The position numbers and the translations under genes are program-made. Below the pieces are notes generated by a model, which was given only the letters and a program-made list of their open reading frames with translations, made no database searches and was not told where the DNA came from. Of a DNA stretch of 64,000 nucleotides, positions 27,042-33,199 are shown one piece after another (position 1 is the first letter of the stretch; each line of letters begins with the position of its first letter). The stretch is taken from assembly GCF_016612545.1 (NCBI RefSeq), contig NZ_JAENRY010000001.1:97688-161687 (forward strand), in the 5' to 3' direction. The DNA comes from Streptomyces sp. MBT65 (GTDB taxonomy: Bacteria > Actinomycetota > Actinomycetes > Streptomycetales > Streptomycetaceae).

Positions 27042-27842
27042 TCAGCGCTCCTCAGGGGGGTTCGCGCGCCGTTCGGCGCGGGAGGCGAGTTCGGTGATGA
27101 TGCGGATGTGGTCCGGGCTGGTCATCGTGGCCCGTTCGGCCATCAGCGCCGCTTCCATGCCGCCCCGCGACACCTGCTCGACGACCGCGGCGAGGGCCAG
27201 CTTGGTGGCGCGCAGGGCCTCGGCGGGCTGTGCCGCGAGCCGGTGGGCCAGGGCGAGCGCCTCGCGCATCAGGTTGTCGGGCGCCACCGTGCGGTTGGCG
27301 AGGCCGAGTTCGACCGCCTTGGGGGCGGGGATACGGTCCCCGGTGTAGAGGTACTCCTTCACGCGCAGCAGGCTGGTGAGCATCGGCCACAGGGTGACCC
27401 CGCCGTCGCCGGCCACCAGGCCGACCGAGATGTGCGGGTCCGCGAAGTAGGCGTCCTCCGCGATCAGTACCAGGTCGCAGGCGAGGGCGAGGCTGCAACC
27501 CAGGCCCACCGCCGGGCCGTTGACTGCGGCGATCACGGGCAGCGGGAAGCGGATCATCTCGGTCTGGATGGTGCGGTCGAGGCGGATGGACCGCTCCCGC
27601 AGCTCCGGGTCGGTGTGGTGCCGTAGGAGATGGTCGAAGTCGCCGCCCGCGCTGAACGCCCGTCCCGCGCCCGTGAGGACGACGGCCCGGGCCAACGCGT
27701 CGTCCGCGAGCTCGCGCCACACCTCCGACAGACGTCGGTGCAGTTCCTCGGACACGCCGTTCAGCCGGTCGGGGCGGTTCAGGGTGACGATGCGGACGTC
27801 TCCGTCGGCGGCCACGGTCAGCACGGGACTCACCTTGCTCAT
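27042..27842 (-). CDS. Crotonase-fold enoyl-CoA hydratase-like protein
   Basis: 266 aa with AFSAGGDFDHL and GPAVGLGCSLALACD oxyanion motifs. Both hydratase glutamates are replaced (Ser in GCSLAL; His in ADPHISVGLVAGDGG), leaving an Asp in GDGG as candidate base. The exact reaction is uncertain. It heads the nine-gene operon down to 18199. There is no ribosome-binding site: TTGACA/TAATAC at 27879-27852 places the transcript start only a few bases before ATG 27842, so the mRNA is probably leaderless. Confidence 0.85.
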   Translation of the reverse strand: MSKVSPVLTVAADGDVRIVTLNRPDRLNGVSEELHRRLSEVWRELADDALARAVVLTGAGRAFSAGGDFDHLLRHHTDPELRERSIRLDRTIQTEMIRFPLPVIAAVNGPAVGLGCSLALACDLVLIAEDAYFADPHISVGLVAGDGGVTLWPMLTSLLRVKEYLYTGDRIPAPKAVELGLANRTVAPDNLMREALALAHRLAAQPAEALRATKLALAAVVEQVSRGGMEAALMAERATMTSPDHIRIITELASRAERRANPPEER

Positions 27843-27851
27843 ACCGCGATG

Positions 27852-27879
27852 GTATTAAAGGTCAGACCGAAACTGTCAA
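27852..27879 (-). promoter_or_regulatory. Promoter with GGTCTGACC operator in the spacer
   Basis: On the minus strand TTGACA (27879-27874) and TAATAC (27857-27852) are 16 bp apart. The palindrome GGTCAGACC (27860-27868) lies between them, the classic place for a repressor. The surrounding TTCGGTCTGACCTTT is identical to 15 bases upstream of the ACAD gene at 32202. GT-N3-AC is the core of FadR-subfamily GntR operators, and such a regulator is encoded next door. Confidence 0.7.
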
Positions 27880-27896
27880 TGGTGTTGCACGAAGAA

Positions 27897-27911
27897 GAGA
27901 ATCATATTCTC
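27897..27911. promoter_or_regulatory. Palindromic operator GAGAAT-CAT-ATTCTC
   Basis: Third perfect copy of the 15-bp palindrome found at 1788 and 8461. It lies about 18 bp upstream of the -35 of the nine-gene operon promoter, unlike the other two copies, which abut a start codon. It shares this 82-bp gap with the GGTCAGACC site, so the operon may answer to two regulators. Confidence 0.65.
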
Positions 27912-27924
27912 GTTTACGGGTGGG

Positions 27925-28779
27925 TCAGTTCTCGGGATCGGTGAGCTCCACGCCGTCCCGGTGGTCCACCTCGGCCGCGGCGCGGGCGAAGCCGCACACG
28001 TGGCGGGTCATGCGGCGGGCCGCGGCCTCGCTGTCGCGGTCCCGGATGGCCTCGGTGATCCGGGCGTGGGCGCGGGCGGTGAGCTTGCGGATGTCCGCGT
28101 CCATGAACTGCTCGATGTCGGTGGCCGCGTGGATCGACTGGGAGAGAGCGCTCATGAACCCGATGAGAAGCTCGTTCTCACCCGCCCTCGCCACCGCGTT
28201 GTGCCAGCGGATGTTGGCGCGCAGGAAACGCTGGATGTCCTCGTCCGCGGCGACGAGGTCCGTGTGGGCGTCGTCCAGCTCCGCGAGGTCGGCGTCCGTG
28301 CGGCGCCTGGCCGCCAGTGCCGCGCACGCGGGCTCGATCGCCTCCCGGGTCTCGTGCAGGTCCTCCAGCCGGATCCGCTGCCCCCGGATCACCAACCGCA
28401 CGGTGTCGGCGAGCGATTCGCGCCCCGGCCGGTGCACGAAGGCGCCGCCCCCGCGCCCCGGCCTGATCTCCAGCAGCCGTTCGACCTCCAGGACGCGCAG
28501 CGCCTCGCGCACCGTCGCCCGGCTCAGCCCCGTCTGCTCCACCAACTGCCGTTCCGGCGGCAGCGCCGTGCCCTCCGTGAACTCCCCGGAGAGGATCCGC
28601 TCCCGCACCTCCGCCGCCAGTACGTCCGAGGCCTTCGGGACGGTGAGCGTGTCGAAACGCGGGCGGGGTCCACCGGCCGCCGCGCGCCCCCGGACGGTGC
28701 GAGAAGGGTGTTCGGCGCTCTGCACAGGTTCAGGCCTCTCGTCGAAAGCCGCGCTCTTCGGCCTCTTTGGCTGAACCAT
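27925..28779 (-). CDS. GntR family transcriptional regulator (FadR subfamily, FCD domain)
   Basis: 284 aa: a Pro/Arg-rich N-terminal extension (~45), winged HTH (VLAAEVRERILSGEFTEG, LPPERQLVEQTGLSRATVREALRVLE) and an all-helical FCD ligand domain (~130-255) with the metal/ligand histidines in RWHNAVAR and RRMTRHVCGF. It is the best candidate to bind GGTCTGACC at 27860 and 32245, probably released by an acyl-CoA or organic acid. ATG 28779 lies directly beside the left end of the TnpB element. Before insertion it would have followed the SDR stop (30268) with no gap, as third gene of the ACAD-SDR-regulator operon. Confidence 0.88.
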   Translation of the reverse strand: MVQPKRPKSAAFDERPEPVQSAEHPSRTVRGRAAAGGPRPRFDTLTVPKASDVLAAEVRERILSGEFTEGTALPPERQLVEQTGLSRATVREALRVLEVERLLEIRPGRGGGAFVHRPGRESLADTVRLVIRGQRIRLEDLHETREAIEPACAALAARRRTDADLAELDDAHTDLVAADEDIQRFLRANIRWHNAVARAGENELLIGFMSALSQSIHAATDIEQFMDADIRKLTARAHARITEAIRDRDSEAAARRMTRHVCGFARAAAEVDHRDGVELTDPEN

Positions 28780-28783
28780 TCAA

Positions 28784-30271
28784 CACAGGACGCGCGCCGG
28801 GTGCCACCGGGTATCTCCGAGGATGCCCCGGCCTTCAGGATCGCCGTCGGGGCGATTCGGCGTCAGCAATGGCGGCGTCGCGCTCACCCTCCAGCCGATA
28901 GATGATCTCGGAGTTGAGAGACCTGCGGGCGGACTTGGCCTGAGCGGTGAGCCACTGGTGCAGTTCCGTGGGGAGCCTGAGCGTGATCTTTGTTTCTTCA
29001 ATCATGCCCCTAGCGTAGTGGTAGCCTGGTGGCATGACGACCCTGAAGGAAGCCGTGGATGCTGGACGTGCCCGGTACACTTACCGGCTCCGCGTGTCGT
29101 CGACCGCCCGAACGGCCCTTGAGGCGGAGTGGGCGCGCTGCCGGTGGATCTGGAACGAGTGCTGCGCCCGATCGAAGAAGGCGTACGCCGACGAGGAGAA
29201 GTGCGGCCCGGCCCGTCTCGACAAGATGCTGACCGAAGCCCGCACCGCGAACGCCTGGCTGCGCGAAGGCAGCTCGGTGCCGCAACAGCAGACGATCCGC
29301 GACTTCGCCAAGTCCCGCGCCAAGGCCCTCAAGGACATCAAGGCACGGCTGCCGCAGCACCAGCGGGCCGGGATGCCGAAGTGTAAGAAGAAGCGCGTGG
29401 CCGACCCGACGCTGAACTACACGCAGCGCGGGTTCCGACTCAAAGACGGCCGCCTGCATCTCGCGGGCGGGATCGTGCTGAGTGTGGTGTGGTCGCGGGA
29501 CCTGCCCAAGCCGCCGTCCTCCGTCCGCGTCTACCGCGACAGTCTTGGCCACTGGTACGCCTCGTTCGTCGTGGCGACCACCACCGAGGCCCTTCCCGCC
29601 ACCGGCCGTGTGATCGGCATCGACTGGGGAGTGAAGGAAACCGCGACCACCACCAGCGACGCCCACGACCTCCCGCATCCCCACCACGGCAAGACCGCCA
29701 CCACCCGTCTCGCCCGTTACCAGAAGCAGATGGCCCGCCGCTGTGCCTCCCGAGGCAAGCCGCAGTCCAAGGGCTACCGGCAGGCACAGGCCCAGGCCGC
29801 GAAGGTCCACAAGAAGGCCGCCCGGCAACGGCAGGACACCGCCCGCAAGCGGGCCAAAACCATAGTCCGCGACTTCGACCAGCTCGCGATCGAGGACTTC
29901 CACCCGAAGTTCCTGGCGAAGTCCACGATGGCCCGCAAGGCGGCGGACGCCGCGATCGGCACGACCAAGACGGCCTTGCTGGACATGAGCCGCAAGCACG
30001 GCCGGACCGTGCACCTCGTACACCCCGCGCACACCACCATGGACTGCGCACAGTGCGGAGCGAGAACCAAGCACGCACTTCCTCTTTCAGAACGTACCTA
30101 CACCTGCACCGCGTGCGGAACCGCGTCCCCCAGGGACAAGAACTCCGCCCGCGTGATGCTTGTCCGGGCTGGTCTCAACCCGGCTGGTGCTGATCGTGTA
30201 AGAGCTGCCGGATCGCCGGTCCGCAGCCGACGTGAGCCAGGAATCCCCCCACTGGGCGGGGGAGGTTTCAA
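28784..30271 (+). mobile_element. TnpB-only IS605/IS1341-type element
   Basis: About 1.49 kb with an intact tnpB (+) and a divergent ribbon-helix-helix gene, no tnpA. Boundaries are inferred: TTCAA at 28779-28783 would be the target/TAM flank, and the right end closes with a GC-rich hairpin (30244-30263) then TTTCAA (to 30271). Removing 28784-30271 joins the SDR stop codon TGA directly to the ATG of the GntR gene, which strongly supports these ends. No terminal inverted repeats or target duplication are expected for this family and none is seen. Confidence 0.7.
28835..29005 (-). CDS. Arc-type ribbon-helix-helix DNA-binding protein
   Basis: 56 aa beginning MIEETKITLRLPTELHQWL: the beta strand TKITLRLP followed by two helices with RRSLNSEIIYRLEGE, the Arc/MetJ ribbon-helix-helix pattern. 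AGGGG precedes ATG 29005. It diverges from tnpB with 28 bp between starts and appears to be carried inside the element, where it may control tnpB and itself. Its transcript points toward the GntR gene 55 bp downstream and could now drive that regulator. Confidence 0.75.
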   Translation of the reverse strand: MIEETKITLRLPTELHQWLTAQAKSARRSLNSEIIYRLEGERDAAIADAESPRRRS

Positions 30272-30311
30272 ATCACCATGCCGCCGTCCACCGGCAGCAC
30301 CTGCCCGGTGA
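29034..30311 (+). CDS. tnpB: TnpB RNA-guided endonuclease-type protein
   Basis: 425 aa, intact. It has an N-terminal OrfB helix-turn-helix (RCRWIWNECC), RuvC-I Asp197 in GIDWGVKE, RuvC-II Glu287 in LAIEDFHPKF, a zinc finger with Cys338/341 and Cys358/361, and RuvC-III Asp368 in PRDKNSARV. TnpB proteins cut DNA next to a TAM under guidance of an RNA made from the element's right end. The frame runs through the right end and stops 40 bp inside flanking host DNA, so the last ~13 residues are host-derived and antisense to the SDR gene. ATG 29034 has no strong ribosome-binding site. Confidence 0.9.
   Translation: MTTLKEAVDAGRARYTYRLRVSSTARTALEAEWARCRWIWNECCARSKKAYADEEKCGPARLDKMLTEARTANAWLREGSSVPQQQTIRDFAKSRAKALKDIKARLPQHQRAGMPKCKKKRVADPTLNYTQRGFRLKDGRLHLAGGIVLSVVWSRDLPKPPSSVRVYRDSLGHWYASFVVATTTEALPATGRVIGIDWGVKETATTTSDAHDLPHPHHGKTATTRLARYQKQMARRCASRGKPQSKGYRQAQAQAAKVHKKAARQRQDTARKRAKTIVRDFDQLAIEDFHPKFLAKSTMARKAADAAIGTTKTALLDMSRKHGRTVHLVHPAHTTMDCAQCGARTKHALPLSERTYTCTACGTASPRDKNSARVMLVRAGLNPAGADRVRAAGSPVRSRREPGIPPLGGGGFKSPCRRPPAAPAR
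30120..30291 (+). ncRNA. Putative omega RNA scaffold plus guide
   Basis: By analogy with IS605-type elements the guide RNA overlaps the 3' end of tnpB and ends just past the right end. The terminal hairpin (30244-30249 with 30258-30263) and TTTCAA fit the scaffold end. The next bases, ATCACCATGCCGCCGTCCAC (30272-30291), would be the guide and match the 3' end of the SDR gene. The 5' limit is a guess. Confidence 0.45.
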
Positions 30312-31035
30312 TGAAGGAGGCCGCGTCCGAGGCGAGGAACACGAAACTGCCCGCGATCTCCGCCGGCTCGGCCCACCGGCCCAGCGGGATCCGGGCCAGC
30401 ATCCGGGCCGAGAACCTCTCGTCGGTGCGGATGGTCTCCGTCATGGGCGTGGCGGCCAGCGGGGCGAGCGCGTTGACCAGCACCCTCCGGCGCGCCAGTT
30501 CGCGGGCCAGCGACTTCGTCAGCCCGATGATCCCGGCTTTCGCGGCCGAGTAGTTGACCTGCCCGAGCGTGCCGACCAGGCCCGCCGACGACGTGACGTT
30601 GATGATCCGCCCCGTGCCGTCGTCCGGCAGGAACGGCAGCGCGGCCTGCGAGCAGTGGAAGGTACCCATCACATGGATGTCGAGGACCCGCCGGAACGCT
30701 TCCTCCTCCAGCTTGTCGAACATGGCCGGCGCGATGACCCCGGCGTTGTTGACGAGGATGTGCAGCGTCCCGCCGGCGAGCGCAGCCGCGCGCGCCACGG
30801 CCGTGTCGGCGGCCGACCGGTCCCGTACGTCGAGTGCTGCACTGTCCGCCGTGAGTCCCGCGGCGTCGATCTTCCCGGCGACGGCCGCGGCGGCCGACTC
30901 GTCGACGTCGGTCACCAGCACCGCGGCACCCGCGCGCGCCAGCGCCTCGGCGACCGCGGAACCGATGCCGCCCCCGGCGCCGGTGACCAGCGCCGACCGG
31001 CCCGAGAGGTCGAACAGCCCTGCGCTGTCGGTCAT
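30268..31035 (-). CDS. SDR family oxidoreductase
   Basis: A 255-aa classical SDR: GAGGGIG loop, VTDVDE (NAD-type acidic residue), NNAG, Ser in NVTSSAG, NYSAAK catalytic pair, and GQVLPVDGGMVI at the C-terminus. GAGGAG precedes ATG 31035, which follows the ACAD stop directly (TGA-ATG). Its own stop TGA is written by the TCAA of the TnpB element's right end; the empty site would give the same stop, so the protein is unchanged. Second gene of the operon from 32202. Confidence 0.9.
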   Translation of the reverse strand: MTDSAGLFDLSGRSALVTGAGGGIGSAVAEALARAGAAVLVTDVDESAAAAVAGKIDAAGLTADSAALDVRDRSAADTAVARAAALAGGTLHILVNNAGVIAPAMFDKLEEEAFRRVLDIHVMGTFHCSQAALPFLPDDGTGRIINVTSSAGLVGTLGQVNYSAAKAGIIGLTKSLARELARRRVLVNALAPLAATPMTETIRTDERFSARMLARIPLGRWAEPAEIAGSFVFLASDAASFITGQVLPVDGGMVI

Positions 31036-32202
31036 TCAGTAGCTCCTCGGGAGTCCCAGCGTGTGTGATCCCAGGTAGTTCAGGATCATTTCCTGACTGA
31101 TCGGTGCGATCCGCATGAGGCGGGCCTCGCGGAAGTAGCGCGACACGCCGTACTCCTCGGCGTAGCCCATGCCGCCGTGGGTCTGCAGGGCCCGGTCGGC
31201 GGCCGTGAACCCGGCGTCGGCGCACAGGTACTTGGCGGTGTTCGCCTCCCGCCCGCAGGGCCTCCCGTTGTCGTACAGCCACGTCGCTTTGCGCAGCACG
31301 AGTTCGGCGGCGTCGAGATGGGCCAGGGAGTCCGCGAGCGGGAACTGGATGCCCTGGTTCATGCCGATCGGACGGCCGAAGACGACCCGCTCCTTGGCGT
31401 ACCGCACCGCCTTGTCGAGCGAGGCCCGGCCGATGCCGAGAGCCTCCGCCGCGATCAGCATGCGCTCCGGGTTGAGGCCGTCGAGGAGGTAGCGGAAGCC
31501 CTGGCCCTCCTCGCCGACGCGGTCCTCGACGGGGATACGAAGGTCGTCGATGAAGAGTTCGTTCGAGGTGACGGCGTTGCGGCCCATCTTCGGGATCGGG
31601 CGCACGTCGATCCGGTCGCGGTCGATGTCCGTCAGGAACAGGGTCATCCCGTCTGTCTTCTTGACGACCTCGTCCGCCTTGCTGGTCCGGGTCAGGAGAA
31701 GGATCTTCTCCGACTCCATCGCCTTCGAGATCCAGACCTTGCGGCCGCTCGCGACGTAGTGGTCGCCGTCGCGCCGCGCGTACGTCGTGATGCTCGCGGT
31801 GTCGAGTCCGGCGCCCGGTTCGGTGACGCCGAAACAGACGTGCAGGTCGCCGCTCGCGATCCGGGGGAGCGTGCGGCGCTTCAGCTCCTCGGAGCCGTGC
31901 ACCACCACCGGATGCATGCCGAAGATGGAGAGATGGATCGCGCTGGCCGCGTTCATGCCGCCGCCCGACCGCGCCACCTCTTCGAGCAGCAGGCTGGCCT
32001 CGGTGATGCCGAGGCCGTGGCCGCCGTACGCCTCCGGGATCGTGATCCCGAGCCAGCCGCCGGCCGCGACGGTGTCGTAGAACTCCGTCGGAAACTCGTG
32101 CGCCTGGTCCTTCGCCATCCAGTACTGGTCGTCGAAGTCGCGCAGCAGTCCGGCGACGGACTTGCGGATCGTTTCCTGGTCCTCGGTCAGTTCGAAGTCC
32201 AT
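31036..32202 (-). CDS. Acyl-CoA dehydrogenase
   Basis: 388 aa. FGVTEPGAGLDTASI (124-138), ASGRKVWISKA, Glu246 in LNPERMLIA as probable base, TAKYLCADAGFTAADRALQTHGGMGYAEEYGVSRYFREARL, and an unusual end RIAPISQEMILNYLGSHTLGLPRSY in place of YEGT. GAGAAGGG lies upstream of ATG 32202. First gene of the operon with the SDR and, before the IS insertion, the GntR gene. The promoter carries the TTCGGTCTGACCTTT block. Confidence 0.9.
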   Translation of the reverse strand: MDFELTEDQETIRKSVAGLLRDFDDQYWMAKDQAHEFPTEFYDTVAAGGWLGITIPEAYGGHGLGITEASLLLEEVARSGGGMNAASAIHLSIFGMHPVVVHGSEELKRRTLPRIASGDLHVCFGVTEPGAGLDTASITTYARRDGDHYVASGRKVWISKAMESEKILLLTRTSKADEVVKKTDGMTLFLTDIDRDRIDVRPIPKMGRNAVTSNELFIDDLRIPVEDRVGEEGQGFRYLLDGLNPERMLIAAEALGIGRASLDKAVRYAKERVVFGRPIGMNQGIQFPLADSLAHLDAAELVLRKATWLYDNGRPCGREANTAKYLCADAGFTAADRALQTHGGMGYAEEYGVSRYFREARLMRIAPISQEMILNYLGSHTLGLPRSY

Positions 32203-32238
32203 GCACGGGACCCTTCTCCGGTTCCGAATGCGAAACAT

Positions 32239-32256
32239 ATCAAAGGTCAGACCGAA
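32239..32256 (-). promoter_or_regulatory. GGTCTGACC operator upstream of ACAD operon
   Basis: On the minus strand TTCGGTCTGACCTTT is followed by TGATAT, the likely -10, matching the arrangement at 27852-27879. The palindrome core is 32245-32253. The -35 region is weaker than at the other site. It would make the ACAD-SDR-GntR operon autoregulated by its own third gene. Confidence 0.6.
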
Positions 32257-32323
32257 GCAGTAGGGGACCGATAAAGGCCTACCGTCGAGTAATATCGCGC
32301 GGCAGGCCATCGGAGGAGGAACC

Positions 32324-32704
32324 GTGTCACGGTCCGAACGCTCATCGCTGCTGCTCGCCGGTCTGTTGGCGACTGCGGGGGTCGCCCACCTCGCCTCGCC
32401 GAGACAGTTCGACAAGACGATCCCGAGCGTCCTGCCGGGCAGGCCCCGCACCTGGACGTACGCGAGCGGTGTCGTCGAGCTGGCGCTGGCCGCGGGGATC
32501 GCGGCACCGCGCACCCGGCGAACGGCCGCGCTCGCCGCTGCGGGCTTCTTCGTGGGGGTGTTCCCCGCCAACGTGAAGATGGCGCTGGACTGGCGGGACC
32601 GCCCCACCCCGCAGAAAGCCGCGGCCCTCGGGCGACTGCCCCTGCAAGTACCCCTCGTACTGTGGGCCCGTAGTGTCGCGAAGAATGGGGAGGGACAGTC
32701 ATGA
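32324..32704 (+). CDS. DoxX-like membrane protein
   Basis: 126 aa with about four short hydrophobic helices: SSLLLAGLLATAGVAHL, VVELALAAGIAA, TAALAAAGFFVGVFPANVKMALDW and LQVPLVLWA. The pattern AHLASPRQFDKTIP and FPANVKMALD is that of small DoxX-like proteins. GGAGGAGG lies just before GTG 32324. It overlaps the peroxiredoxin gene start by four bases, suggesting a role in redox or oxidative stress at the membrane. Confidence 0.75.
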   Translation: MSRSERSSLLLAGLLATAGVAHLASPRQFDKTIPSVLPGRPRTWTYASGVVELALAAGIAAPRTRRTAALAAAGFFVGVFPANVKMALDWRDRPTPQKAAALGRLPLQVPLVLWARSVAKNGEGQS

Positions 32705-33168
32705 GCGGTCGCCTGAACGTCGGTGACAAGGTCGAGGACTTCACGCTGCCGGACGAGACCGGCGCCGAGCGCAGCCTCACGGAACTGCTCGCCGAGGGAC
32801 CGGTGGTGCTGTTCTTCTACCCGGCCGCCCTGTCGGCCGGCTGCACCGCCGAGGCCTGCCACTTCCGTGATCTGGGCGCCGAGTTCGCGGCGGTCGGCGC
32901 GCGGCCCGTCGGCGTCAGCGGTGACACGGTCGACAAGCAGCAGGAGTTCGCCGGGAAGCACACCCTCGGCATGCCGCTCCTCTCGGACGCCGACGGGACG
33001 ATCCGCGAGCGGTTCGGGGTGAAGCGCGGATTCTCGCTCGCGCCCACGAAGAGGGCCACTTTCGTCATCGGAGAGGACCGCGCGATCCTGGAGGTCGTCT
33101 CCAGCGAACTGCGGATGAACACCCACGCCGACCGCGCCCTGGCCGCACTCCGCGCCCACCGGACCTGA
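32701..33168 (+). CDS. Peroxiredoxin (BCP/PrxQ-like)
   Basis: 155 aa, thioredoxin fold. FFYPAALSAGCTAEACHFRD contains the peroxidatic Cys (after SAG) and a second Cys five residues later, the PrxQ arrangement; GVSGDTVDKQQEFA and ATFVIGEDRAI follow. It reduces hydroperoxides using thiols. It overlaps the DoxX-like gene (ATGA) and forms a two-gene unit with it. Confidence 0.88.
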   Translation: MSGRLNVGDKVEDFTLPDETGAERSLTELLAEGPVVLFFYPAALSAGCTAEACHFRDLGAEFAAVGARPVGVSGDTVDKQQEFAGKHTLGMPLLSDADGTIRERFGVKRGFSLAPTKRATFVIGEDRAILEVVSSELRMNTHADRALAALRAHRT

Positions 33169-33199
33169 CCCAAGGGCGGCAAATGCCCTATCGCGGTTG

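Noticed and set aside
28771..28779. CTGAACCAT region as an autoregulatory GntR site
   Set aside because: GGCTGAACC is only a loose match and lies at the start codon next to the insertion.
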